A stretch of 64,000 nucleotides of DNA from Pseudomonas sp. ok272. Its GTDB lineage: Bacteria; Pseudomonadota; Gammaproteobacteria; Pseudomonadales; Pseudomonadaceae. Every line of letters starts with the position of its first letter. Position 1 is the stretch's first letter. Under the pieces are notes generated by a model. That model saw only the letters and a list, made by a program, of their open reading frames with translations. It did no database searches and was not told the origin of the DNA. The position numbers and the translations under genes are program-made. The DNA lies in assembly GCF_900109995.1 (NCBI RefSeq), contig NZ_FOCB01000011.1, positions 7,133-71,132 on the forward strand, given 5' to 3'. This document shows positions 9,360 to 17,944 of this stretch, in pieces.

Positions 9360-10415
9360 TCATTGATTCAGCTCGGCGCCGGTTGGCATCGACACGTGAA
9401 TACCGCCCTGCCCGACCAGAATCAGATCGCCATTGCCCGCCCCCGTGACGCCCGAGACCGAGATCCGATCCGAACGGTTGTACACGCTGAAGGTCTGGCC
9501 ATCGTCCGTGCTGCGCACCACGCTGCCGCCGTTGCCGACGATCACGATGGAACCATCGTCTTGCAGGGTGGCGCCGGACAGCCCGAACTCCAGTTCGCCG
9601 CGTGCGGCCTTGAGTTCGATGGGGGTCCAGGTGGTGCCAAAGTCGGTGGATCGAAACAGGTTGCCGCGCAAGCCGTAGGCCAGCAGCGTCGAGGGTTGGC
9701 CGGTGCCGATCACGCCGAACAGCGAGCCTTCGTACGGCACTTCTGCCAGGCGTTCCCAGGTCTGGCCCCAATCGGCGGAGCGGAACATGCTGCCCTGCTC
9801 GCCGACAATGAACAGCCCGGCATCCTTGACCGCCGCGATGGCGTTGAGGTGGAGCTGGTCTTCGTTGTCGAGGCGGTCGCTGACGTCCTGCCAGTCCTTG
9901 CCGCCGTCGGCGGTCGTCAGCAGCGCACCGTAGGCGCCCACGGCGAAGCCGTTGCTGGCGTCCTTGAACCAGACGTCGAGCAACGGCGCTTCGCGCTTCA
10001 AATCTTCGAATTGCTTGGTCCAGGTCGCGCCACCGTCCTCACTGGCGAGGATCTGCGCGTCATGCCCGACGGCCCAGCCGTGCTTGTCATCGACAAAGTA
10101 CACCGAGGTCAGCATCTGCCGCGACGGGACCTTGGCCTGGGTCCACGTGCCACCCTGGTCGTCGGAATACAGGATGTGCCCACGATCACCGACCGCGACC
10201 AGCCGTTTGCCGGCGTGCACCACATCGATCATCAGGCTCTTGGCCGCCTTGGCGGATTCGATGGCAAACACCGGGCTGGCGGGTGCCGCATCCGCCGCCA
10301 TGGCAGGCGCCGACAGCAGTGCAGTGCCCAACAGCGAGAGCGCTGTAGCCAGCAACGCGAATTTGCGTATTGCCGGCGGGCGGCCAATACCCACACCCAT
10401 GACAGGCTCACTCAT
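9360..10415 (-). CDS. Exported YCF48/BNR-type beta-propeller protein
   Basis: This 351-aa protein has an N-terminal signal peptide (hydrophobic ALLATALSLLGTALLSA, then AMAADA). Six Asp-box-like repeats follow, each with the pattern S-x-D-x-G-x-T-W: SDDQGGTWTQ, SEDGGATWTK, TADGGKDWQD, SADWGQTWER, STDFGTTWTP and STDDGQTFSV. Relatives include the YCF48/Hcf136 photosystem assembly factor and glycosyl-hydrolase BNR proteins. Here it is probably a periplasmic partner of the co-transcribed RND transporter. The ATG at 10415 is preceded by GGGGGAAAGG; the longer frame to 10490 lacks a site. The promoter should lie in the 10416-10620 stretch, where I see no clear operator. Confidence 0.85.
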   Translation of the reverse strand: MSEPVMGVGIGRPPAIRKFALLATALSLLGTALLSAPAMAADAAPASPVFAIESAKAAKSLMIDVVHAGKRLVAVGDRGHILYSDDQGGTWTQAKVPSRQMLTSVYFVDDKHGWAVGHDAQILASEDGGATWTKQFEDLKREAPLLDVWFKDASNGFAVGAYGALLTTADGGKDWQDVSDRLDNEDQLHLNAIAAVKDAGLFIVGEQGSMFRSADWGQTWERLAEVPYEGSLFGVIGTGQPSTLLAYGLRGNLFRSTDFGTTWTPIELKAARGELEFGLSGATLQDDGSIVIVGNGGSVVRSTDDGQTFSVYNRSDRISVSGVTGAGNGDLILVGQGGIHVSMPTGAELNQ

Positions 10416-10656
10416 AGACCTTTCCCCCATTATTATTGTTAGGTCATTCAACCTTTCAGGGCGCCGTCTAGGACACGCTTCTAACGACAAATTCCAGTCA
10501 TTGTGCTGAAACCTGCAATCTAGAGCCCCTTCGGAAGCTGGCCTATCCTATCCAGCTTTGGAAACGTCTGACAATCGACGCCACGTTATCTTTTGTTAAC
10601 CCACCTAATATGGGGGGTCGTCTGTGGATGCAACATCTGTGGACGACACAAGCAAC

Positions 10657-10750
10657 TGTGGGAGCGAACCGGCTCGCGAAAGCAATAGCGCCGTCAACAT
10701 CGCGGTTGAAGCGGCTACGGTCTTCGCGAGCAAGCCCGCTCCCACAGAGG
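10657..10750. repeat. REP pair leading into the tandem array
   Basis: TGTGGGAGCGAACCGGCTCGCGA and its inverted partner TTCGCGAGCAAGCCCGCTCCCACA flank about 50 bases whose spacer differs from that of the array copies. It looks like an older, single BIME next to the amplified unit. Confidence 0.8.
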
Positions 10751-11284
10751 GTCTGAGGTGGATGTGGCATATGTGGTCACTGCCGACCTGGGTGGGAGCG
10801 GGCTTGCTCGCGAAAGCGCCATATCAGGCAACATGGATGCCGACTGACATGTCCTCTTCGCGAGCAGGCTCGCTCCCACGGGGGGTCTGAGGTGGATGTG
10901 GCATATGTGGTCACTGCCGACCTGGGTGGGAGCGGGCTTGCTCGCGAAAGCGCCATATCAGGCAACATGGATGCCGACTGACATGTCCTCTTCGCGAGCA
11001 GGCTCGCTCCCACGGGGGGTCTGAGGTGGATGTGGCATATGTGGTCACTGCCGACCTGGGTGGGAGCGGGCTTGCTCGCGAAAGCGCCATATCAGGCAAC
11101 ATGGATGCCAACTGACACGCCCTCTTCGCGAGCAGGCTCGCTCCCACGGGGGATCTGAGGTGGACGTGGGATATGTGGTCACTGCCGAACTGGGTGGGAG
11201 CGGGCTTGCTCGCGAAAGCGCCATATCAGGCAACATGGATGCCGACTGACACGTCCTCTTCGCGAGCAGGCTCGCTCCCACGGG
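10751..11284. repeat. Four tandem copies of a 134-bp REP-containing unit
   Basis: Near-identical units begin at about 10751, 10885, 11019 and 11153, each 134 bases long. Each carries an inverted REP pair (GGTGGGAGCGGGCTTGCTCG ... CGAGCAGGCTCGCTCCCACG) plus a spacer containing CATATCAGGCAACATGGATG. The copies differ by only a few substitutions, and the last is the most diverged. The array fills the gap between the end of pepN and the YCF48-type gene. The open frames reported inside it are by-products of the repeat. Confidence 0.93.
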
Positions 11285-11302
11285 TTCGGCTGAGCCCGGC
11301 GA

Positions 11303-13960
11303 TTACGCCAGGCTTTTGCTGACCACCTCAAACACATCGGCGGACAGCTCGCCCGAGGCGCGGATGCGTTCCAGCTCGGCCTTCATCAGTGCCTGGCGGG
11401 CGCTGTCGTACTTGCGCCAGCGGGTCAGCGGCGCCAGTTGGCGCGAGGCGATCTGCGGGTTGAAGCCGTTGAGTTCGATCACCAGATCCGCCAGGAAGCG
11501 ATACCCCGAGCCATCGGCCGCGTGGAAGTTGATCAGGTTCTGCCCGGCAAACGCACCGACCAGGGCGCGGACCTTGTTCGGGTTCTTCAGGGTGAACGCC
11601 GGGTGCTGCATCAACGCCTTGACCCGCTGCAAGCCTCCGGGCAACGGGCAGCCGGCCTGCACGCTGAACCATTGGTCCATTACCAGCGGGTTGTCCTTGA
11701 AGTGCTCGGCGAAGCTGGCCAAGGCCTTGGCCTTCTCATCCTCGAACGGCGAGTTGACCAACACCGCCAGCGCGGTCAGGCGCTCGGTCATGTTGTCGCT
11801 GTTCTCGAACTGCTCCAGGGTCGCGGCCAGCACCTCGGGCTTGCCGCTCTGCATCAGGTACGACAGCGCGATGTTCTGCAACGCCCGGCGGGCAAAATGC
11901 GCGTTTTCGGCAAGGTAGGCGGTGTGCTTCGAGACTTCGCGATTGGCCTGGTAACGCGGCCACAGGCCATCGAACAGGTGCTCGGCCAATTGCTGGCGGG
12001 CAAACTCACGGGCGCCGTGGATGGCCTCGACGTCCGCCACCTCACTGATCTCGGTGAGATAGGCTTCGCTGGGCAACGACAGCATTTCGGCGACCATGGC
12101 CGGGTCCAGGGACTCGTCGGCCAACACGCTGCGCAGCGCCTCGATCAACCGTGGGTCCATCACCAACGCCTGCCCCGCCTGGTGCTGGGCGATCAGCTCT
12201 TGCAGCACCTGCACCGCCAATTGCTGGCCAGCGTCCCAACGGTTGAAACCGTCGCTGTCGTGTTGCATCAGGAACATCAGTTGGTCGCGGCTGTACGGGA
12301 AGCTCAGCTTCACTGGCGCCGAGAAGCCACGCAGCAAGGACGGCAGCGGGAACTGCGGGACGTCGACGAAGGTGAAGGTCTGCTCGGCCTCGGTCACCGA
12401 GATCACCCGTGAAGTGCCTTGTGCCGCGGGTTCGCCGCTCAGGCGCAGGGCAACTTCGGCGCCGCTGCGATCCAGCAGGCCCAACGCCACCGGGATCACG
12501 AACGGCAGCTTTTCGACGTTGTCCGGGGTGGCCGGGCAGCTTTGGCTGAAGGTCAGGCTGTAGGTCTGGGCCGCTTCGTCGTACGACTCGCTGACGACCA
12601 GGCGTGGAGTGCCGGCCTGGCTGTACCAGCGTTTGAACTGGGTCAGGTCGACACCGTTGGCATCTTCCATGGCCTTGATGAAGTCATCGCAGGTCACGGC
12701 CTGGCCGTCATGACGTTCAAAGTACAGGTCGCTGCCCTTGCGGAACCCGTCGGCGCCAAGCAAAGTGTGGATCATGCCAACCACTTCCGAACCTTTCTCG
12801 TAGACGGTCAGGGTGTAGAAGTTGGAGATCTCGATGAAGCTGTCCGGGCGCACGGCGTGGGCCATCGGACCGGCGTCTTCGGCGAACTGGTGGGTACGCA
12901 GGAACGCCACGTCCTGGATGCGCTTGACCGTGGCCGAGTTCATGTCCGCCGAGAACTGCGAGTCGCGGAACACGGTGAAGCCTTCCTTGAGCGACAACTG
13001 GAACCAGTCGCGGCAGGTCACGCGGTTGCCCGACCAGTTGTGGAAGTATTCGTGGGCGACAATCGCCTCGACCCGCTGGTGGGCGGCGTCGGTGGCGGTT
13101 TCGGCGCGGGCCAGCACGGCGCTGGAGTTGAAGATGTTGAGGCCCTTGTTCTCCATGGCGCCCATGTTGAAGTCATTGACCGCCACGATCATGAAGATGT
13201 CCAGGTCGTACTCGCGACCGTAGACTTCTTCGTCCCAGCGCATGGACTTCTTCAGGCTGTTCATGGCGTGCTGGCACTTGTCGATGTTTTCCGGCTCGAC
13301 ATAGATGCGCAACGCCACGCTGCGCTGGCTCAGGGTGGTGAAGCTGTCTTCGACGCACCACAGGTCACCGGCCACCAGCGCGAACAGGTACGCCGGCTTC
13401 ATGAACGGGTCTTCCCAGGTCGCCCAGTGCCGGCCGTCTTCGCCGGGGCCCGAAGCCACCGGGTTGCCGTTGGACAGCAGCACCGGGTAGCGGTGTTGTT
13501 CGGCCACCACGGTGGTGGTGAACACGCTCATCACGTCCGGACGGTCGAGGTAATAGGTGATCTTGCGAAAGCCCTCGGCCTCGCATTGGGTGCAGAACAT
13601 GCCGCTGGACTTGTACAGGCCTTCCAGGGCGGTGTTGGTCTCTGGGTGGATACGCACGCTGGTGTCGACCGTGAACTGCTCGCGGGTCGGGTGCAGGGTC
13701 AGCTCGCTGTCGCTCAACTGATAGTCAGTGGCGCCCAGCTCGACATCACCCAGGGCGACCGACAGCAGCTCCAGTTGCTGGCCGTCGAGTACCAGCGGCG
13801 GCAGGCCGGCGCCACGTGCCGGGTTACGGCGCATCACCAGTTGCGCATGGACCAGGCTGTGGTCCTCGAACAACTCGAAGGTCAGGTGCGTCTCGTCGAT
13901 CAGGTACTCGGGCGCCTGATAGTCCTTCAGGTAAATCATCTTCGGCTGTTCGGTGCGCAT
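11303..13960 (-). CDS. pepN: Aminopeptidase N
   Basis: The 885-aa M1-family zinc aminopeptidase removes N-terminal residues from peptides in the cytoplasm. The exopeptidase motif GAMEN is followed by the zinc site HEYFHNWSGNRV near residue 300 (HExxH, with the third ligand Glu in the downstream KEGFTVFRD). The length fits the gammaproteobacterial PepN family (about 870-885 aa), including the alpha-helical C-terminal domain. A strong AAGGAGT lies 7 bases before the ATG. It follows the DUF2797 gene by 17 bases and is probably the last gene of that transcript. It ends beside the tandem REP array. Confidence 0.97.
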   Translation of the reverse strand: MRTEQPKMIYLKDYQAPEYLIDETHLTFELFEDHSLVHAQLVMRRNPARGAGLPPLVLDGQQLELLSVALGDVELGATDYQLSDSELTLHPTREQFTVDTSVRIHPETNTALEGLYKSSGMFCTQCEAEGFRKITYYLDRPDVMSVFTTTVVAEQHRYPVLLSNGNPVASGPGEDGRHWATWEDPFMKPAYLFALVAGDLWCVEDSFTTLSQRSVALRIYVEPENIDKCQHAMNSLKKSMRWDEEVYGREYDLDIFMIVAVNDFNMGAMENKGLNIFNSSAVLARAETATDAAHQRVEAIVAHEYFHNWSGNRVTCRDWFQLSLKEGFTVFRDSQFSADMNSATVKRIQDVAFLRTHQFAEDAGPMAHAVRPDSFIEISNFYTLTVYEKGSEVVGMIHTLLGADGFRKGSDLYFERHDGQAVTCDDFIKAMEDANGVDLTQFKRWYSQAGTPRLVVSESYDEAAQTYSLTFSQSCPATPDNVEKLPFVIPVALGLLDRSGAEVALRLSGEPAAQGTSRVISVTEAEQTFTFVDVPQFPLPSLLRGFSAPVKLSFPYSRDQLMFLMQHDSDGFNRWDAGQQLAVQVLQELIAQHQAGQALVMDPRLIEALRSVLADESLDPAMVAEMLSLPSEAYLTEISEVADVEAIHGAREFARQQLAEHLFDGLWPRYQANREVSKHTAYLAENAHFARRALQNIALSYLMQSGKPEVLAATLEQFENSDNMTERLTALAVLVNSPFEDEKAKALASFAEHFKDNPLVMDQWFSVQAGCPLPGGLQRVKALMQHPAFTLKNPNKVRALVGAFAGQNLINFHAADGSGYRFLADLVIELNGFNPQIASRQLAPLTRWRKYDSARQALMKAELERIRASGELSADVFEVVSKSLA

Positions 13961-13977
13961 GGCTCGACTCCTTCCTT

Positions 13978-14808
13978 CTACTGATGCACGGCGAGCTGGT
14001 AGGCCGTGTACTTGCGAATGTTGATGACCCCGGTGTCGAAGATCAGGTACTGGCCCTTGATCCCCATCAACGTGCCTTCGGCAATCGGGTTCTTGTCCAG
14101 GTTGAAACTGACGATCTTGGTCGGGTACTGCTCGATGGGGTAGCGGATTTCAATCGGCTCGACGTCGCTGATCGGCTGGATGGCCTGCAGGCCGAAACGC
14201 TCCTGCAACGCCAGCAGGCCTTCGGCGCAGCTGTCGAACAGTTGATCTCGGACCTGTTGCAGGTCGACCGGCGCGGCATCGCCCTTGAGCAGCGCACGCC
14301 AGTTGGTCTTGTCGGCCACCTGGCTGCGCAATACGTCTTCGACGAAGCCCGATTGCTGGCGGGTCGCGACGCGCATGATCGGCAGCGCCTGGCTGGCGCC
14401 CTGGTCGAGCCAACGGGTCGGCAACTGGGTGGCGCGGGTGATGCCGACCTTCACGCCCGACGAATTGGCCAGGTAGACCACGTGGTCGGTCATGCAGAAC
14501 TGCTCGCCCCAGCTCGGTTCGCGGCAGGTGCCGGCGTCGAAGTGGCAGCGCTCCGGGCTCATGATGCACACGTCGCACTGGGCCAGCTTGGTCATGCACG
14601 GGTAGCAGTAGCCCTGGCTGAAGCTGGTCTTGGTCTTGCGTCCGCAATGGGTGCAATGGATCGCCCCCAGGTATTCCAGGCGCACCGTGCTGCCGATCAT
14701 CGGGTTGACCGGCACCTCGGTATCGCCCAGGCGAAACGCGTATTGCACCGCCGACCCGTCCAGGCGCGCCGACATCTTGCTGATTGCACCACGGCCGATC
14801 TCAATCAA
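13978..14808 (-). CDS. DUF2797 family protein
   Basis: This cytoplasmic protein of about 276 aa matches the DUF2797 family, whose function is unknown. It has eight cysteines in its first half in a zinc-ribbon-like spacing (CTHC at about 54, CYPC at about 70, CDVC at about 79, then CHFDAGTC). These are followed by YLANSSGVKVGITR, which looks like a GIY-YIG-type nuclease segment. Zinc binding is an inference. The start is taken as TTG at 14808, giving MIEIGRGAISKM and overlapping the yeaC stop by 4 bases. The first ATG, at 14775, would give a protein 11 residues shorter. It probably shares a transcript with yeaC and pepN. Confidence 0.85.
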   Translation of the reverse strand: MIEIGRGAISKMSARLDGSAVQYAFRLGDTEVPVNPMIGSTVRLEYLGAIHCTHCGRKTKTSFSQGYCYPCMTKLAQCDVCIMSPERCHFDAGTCREPSWGEQFCMTDHVVYLANSSGVKVGITRATQLPTRWLDQGASQALPIMRVATRQQSGFVEDVLRSQVADKTNWRALLKGDAAPVDLQQVRDQLFDSCAEGLLALQERFGLQAIQPISDVEPIEIRYPIEQYPTKIVSFNLDKNPIAEGTLMGIKGQYLIFDTGVINIRKYTAYQLAVHQ

Positions 14809-15065
14809 TGGATGGCATCCGACTTGAACAGGATATTGGGCACCTGGATCGACTTCGAGCTGCACTCCTGCGGCCCCATGTAGCCGGTGCGCTGGTCTTC
14901 AGGCAGGTTCTGCACTTCCCAGGCGATCATCGCCTGCAACGACAGCTCACGCTGCTCGGCGGTCAGCTTGCCGCCGTCGGACCATTTGCCGATCTCCACA
15001 GCCAGCTTGAGGCTCTGGTAGATCTCGGGGGTGATGTTTTGGATCATTTCATTGAAAGAGGACAT
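14805..15065 (-). CDS. YeaC family protein (DUF1315)
   Basis: This small cytoplasmic protein of about 86 aa has the YeaC/DUF1315 pattern MSSFNEMIQNITPEIYQSLK ... GKWSDGGKLTAEQRE ... LPEDQRTGYM. The function is unknown. The ATG at 15065 has GGAG seven bases upstream; a longer start at 15092 (MNDKSTETLM) has no site. It is followed directly by the DUF2797 gene, with overlapping stop and start codons. Confidence 0.87.
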   Translation of the reverse strand: MSSFNEMIQNITPEIYQSLKLAVEIGKWSDGGKLTAEQRELSLQAMIAWEVQNLPEDQRTGYMGPQECSSKSIQVPNILFKSDAIH

Positions 15066-15107
15066 CAGGGTCTCCGTGCTCTTGTCATTCATACAGCGAT
15101 TAAGGCG

Positions 15108-15980
15108 TTAGGCGGCAAGCTTACGGCGACTGTACAAGCCACCCAACAAACCGCTGAGGCATCCGACGAGCAACCCGCTGACGTGGGCGGCGTTGGCGAT
15201 CTGGCCAAAGCCAATCAGCGAGATCAGCCCCGACATGCACAGCGCCAGCCACACCAGCATCATCACCAGCACACCACGGGGCAGGCGATAGATCGGGTTG
15301 GGCGATAACAGTTGGTAGATCCAGCAATGGCCGAGCAGGCCGTAGAGTACCCCGGACAGGCCGCCGAACAGGCTCGGGCCGCTGTAGTAGTACTGGGCGT
15401 AGTTCGACACCAGGCTGAACAACAGCGTCAGCCCCAGCAGGTTGATCCCGCCCTGGCGCGCTTCGATGCGCCGTCCCAGTTCCCAGTACCACATGCCGTT
15501 CATGGCCAGGTGCAGGAAGCCGAAGTGGATCAGCATCGGTGTGACCAGGCGCCACCACTGCCCCGCCGCCAGGCTGTCGGCCAGGGGCGTGAACTGGATG
15601 TAATCGCCCATCACCCGGAACTCAAGGAAGGTGAACCAGCGCAGCGTGTCGAGGTTCTCCCCCAACAGGGTGATCGCGCCAACGACGATGCTCAGCAGCA
15701 ACACCAGGCCGGTGACGGGGCTGCTACGTACCTGTTCGGCAAATCCCGGGCGCTTGAAGGGGGCTTGGGGCGCAGGGATGTCCAGTTGCTGCTCGGGGTC
15801 GCCGGCCGGGAAGCGCTCGTACAGCGAGCGCACGTCCGCGCTGATCTCATTGGGCACCCAGAGCACCTGCTCGCCCGCTTCTTCGCTGACCCGGTGCGGG
15901 ACCTGCATGCGTTGCAGCAACTTGACAAAACCACTCAGGTCCACCGCCAGCGGCAGACGTAAAACAGCAACAGCAGTCAT
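15108..15980 (-). CDS. Rhomboid intramembrane serine protease
   Basis: The 290-aa protein resembles GlpG-type rhomboids, which cleave transmembrane segments inside the inner membrane. A soluble N-terminal domain (residues 1-85) precedes six membrane helices. The catalytic Ser209 lies in FGGLSGVLYG and the catalytic His266 in NAAHVSGLL. The oxyanion residues His152/His157 and Asn161 lie in HFGFLHLAMN. All expected active-site residues are present. It overlaps the end of the upstream metallophosphoesterase gene by 4 bases (ATGA), so it is translationally coupled to that gene and to nadK. The substrate cannot be read from the sequence. Confidence 0.93.
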   Translation of the reverse strand: MTAVAVLRLPLAVDLSGFVKLLQRMQVPHRVSEEAGEQVLWVPNEISADVRSLYERFPAGDPEQQLDIPAPQAPFKRPGFAEQVRSSPVTGLVLLLSIVVGAITLLGENLDTLRWFTFLEFRVMGDYIQFTPLADSLAAGQWWRLVTPMLIHFGFLHLAMNGMWYWELGRRIEARQGGINLLGLTLLFSLVSNYAQYYYSGPSLFGGLSGVLYGLLGHCWIYQLLSPNPIYRLPRGVLVMMLVWLALCMSGLISLIGFGQIANAAHVSGLLVGCLSGLLGGLYSRRKLAA

Positions 15981-16948
15981 TGCAGGGCCTCCGGCCGTTC
16001 GACATCGACCCAGACGAATTTTTGCGGATCGAGGCGTGTTTCCTGGTCCAGGCGATAGGCAACCAGTTTGCCGTAGAGCACGGCGCTGTAATCCAGGCAG
16101 GCCAGGTTCTGGCGGATCGGTGCCGGGGTGCCGCTGCGCCAGTAGTGGCCGACGAACAACAAGGGTTCGTCGACGCCATAGCGCAGCAGGGTGTTTTTTT
16201 CCGTGGAAGACAGCGGCGTCTGTGCCACCGGCTCGGGCAAGGCATCGGGCTGGAACACGATGTCGCCGTAGGTCTGCGGGTTGTCTTCCCAGAACTTGGT
16301 GCGAAAGAACGAACGGGTCAGGCCGTCGCCGCTGGTCATGGTCAAGCCATCGGGCAAGCGCATGTCGGTGCCGCGCAGCAAACGGTCGAAGGCCATGCAG
16401 GCAAAGCTGCCGGAAACCGCCGCGGCCTGGACAAAGTGCTCATCGACGCAGCCGTTGATGTGTTGGCTGCGCAGCAGGTCGATCAAGCCGCCATCCCAGC
16501 AGGCGTGGACCACACGAAAACGCCCGGCGTCGACAAACAGCGGCATCTCGTAGAACCACGCCAGGAAATCGTGCCAGTCGCCGGGGTGATGGGCGAACTG
16601 GTTGAGGGTTTCTTCGATCAGGCGACCGTGGCGCGGGTTGTGATCGCGCACATAGGCCTTGCCGCTGCCCGGTGGCGCCGGAGTGCTCCAGCCCAGCGCG
16701 TTGAACTCGTGGTTGCCCATGATGCACAGCGCCTGGCCGGCCTCGACCATGTCGTGCACGATGTGCAGCGCTTCGCGGATACGCGGGCCACGGTCGATGA
16801 CGTCGCCGAGGAACACGGCCATGCGTGACGGATGGCGCCAGACGCCACCGAGCTTGCGGTACCCGAGTCGGTCCAGCAGATGCTCAAGGGTATGAGCGCA
16901 ACCGTGCACGTCACCGATCAGGTCGTAGCTACGCGCGGGATCGAGCAT
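15977..16948 (-). CDS. Calcineurin-like metallophosphoesterase
   Basis: The 323-aa protein carries the binuclear-metal phosphoesterase motifs in order: GDVHG (residues 12-16), GDVIDRG (48-54) and GNHE (78-81). It resembles the PrpA/ApaH-like serine/threonine phosphatases, but is too divergent to name a substrate. The start codon overlaps the nadK stop by one base, and the stop overlaps the rhomboid start by four. This gives a tightly coupled nadK-phosphoesterase-rhomboid operon. Confidence 0.92.
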   Translation of the reverse strand: MLDPARSYDLIGDVHGCAHTLEHLLDRLGYRKLGGVWRHPSRMAVFLGDVIDRGPRIREALHIVHDMVEAGQALCIMGNHEFNALGWSTPAPPGSGKAYVRDHNPRHGRLIEETLNQFAHHPGDWHDFLAWFYEMPLFVDAGRFRVVHACWDGGLIDLLRSQHINGCVDEHFVQAAAVSGSFACMAFDRLLRGTDMRLPDGLTMTSGDGLTRSFFRTKFWEDNPQTYGDIVFQPDALPEPVAQTPLSSTEKNTLLRYGVDEPLLFVGHYWRSGTPAPIRQNLACLDYSAVLYGKLVAYRLDQETRLDPQKFVWVDVERPEALQ

Positions 16949-17838
16949 CAGTCGCCTCCACCCCCCAAGCGGCTGCCCCAGCCCAGCTTGGTCCGGCAGA
17001 CTTCGTAATAGTTGTGGTCCAGTGGGTGGATCAGGCGCAGCTTCTGTGCCTTCTTGCTCACGGTGATGGTGTCGCCGGGGGCGCAGGTGAAGTGGTTCTG
17101 CCCGTCACAGGAGACCTGCGGGTAGATCTGCATATCCTTGGACACGACGATTTTCAGCTCGCTGTTGCCATCGACCACAATCGGCCTTCCCGACAAGGTA
17201 TGGGGGTACATCGGCACAATCACAATGGCATCGAGCTTGGGGTGCATGATCGGGCCGCCAGCCGACAGTGCGTAGGCGGTGGATCCGGTAGGCGTGGCGA
17301 CGATCAAGCCGTCGGCCTTCTGGCTGCACACGAACTGGCCGTCGATGTACAACTCGAACTCGATCATCCGCGTGGACTTGCCAGGGTGCAGGACTACGTC
17401 GTTCAGCGCATCGCCCTGGCCAATGGCCTCGGCGTGCCGGCGCACCTCGGCCTGGAGCAGGAAGCGGTTTTCCACCAGGTAGTGGCCGTCGAGCACCTCG
17501 GCGACTTTCACTTCCAGCTCATCGGGGCGAATGTCGGTCAGGAACCCCAGGTTGCCCCGGTTGATCCCCAGCACCGGAATATTATGCCGCGCCAGGGCCC
17601 GGGCGGCGCCCAACAGGCTGCCGTCGCCGCCGACCACAATCACCATGTCACAGACTTCGCCGAGCATCTTGCGCGACGAGGTTTGCAGGCCGTGGCCGGG
17701 CAGGACTTCAGCGATGGTGTCTTCGAGAATCACGTGCAAGTGCCGGTCAAGCAGGAATCTTTTCAGTCGGCGGACGGTATCCAGCACCTGCGAACTGCCC
17801 AGGCGACCGATAATGCCGATATTGCGAAATTGCTCCAT
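16948..17838 (-). CDS. nadK: NAD(+) kinase
   Basis: The 296-aa enzyme phosphorylates NAD+ to NADP+ in the cytoplasm. The nucleotide-binding motif GGDGS is at residues 70-74, followed by NRGNLGFLTD and the NAD-binding TPTGSTAYALSAGGPI. The length agrees with bacterial NadK (about 290-296 aa). It is the first gene of the three-gene operon. The DUF1853 gene lies divergently 106 bases away, so the promoter should be in that gap. Confidence 0.97.
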   Translation of the reverse strand: MEQFRNIGIIGRLGSSQVLDTVRRLKRFLLDRHLHVILEDTIAEVLPGHGLQTSSRKMLGEVCDMVIVVGGDGSLLGAARALARHNIPVLGINRGNLGFLTDIRPDELEVKVAEVLDGHYLVENRFLLQAEVRRHAEAIGQGDALNDVVLHPGKSTRMIEFELYIDGQFVCSQKADGLIVATPTGSTAYALSAGGPIMHPKLDAIVIVPMYPHTLSGRPIVVDGNSELKIVVSKDMQIYPQVSCDGQNHFTCAPGDTITVSKKAQKLRLIHPLDHNYYEVCRTKLGWGSRLGGGGD

Positions 17839-17944
17839 GGGGCTCCTGCGGGGGGTCTGCGACGACGAAAACCACGATTATGGGCGAAAGGGCCGACATA
17901 GACAAAATCCTTTCAGCCACGAGGTTAGAGACTATGCTCGCAAT

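Noticed and set aside
6887..9448. 853-codon frame opposite the RND transporter gene
   Set aside because: It is rich in His, Gln and Asp as expected for the complement of hydrophobic codons, begins inside a REP and crosses the convergent gene.
10777..11281. Three near-identical 78-codon frames
   Set aside because: They are exactly one repeat unit apart and made wholly of REP sequence, so they are products of the tandem array.
10751..11284. CRISPR array
   Set aside because: The regular 134-bp spacing with long, nearly identical spacers and inverted REP arms is not a CRISPR layout; no cas gene is near.
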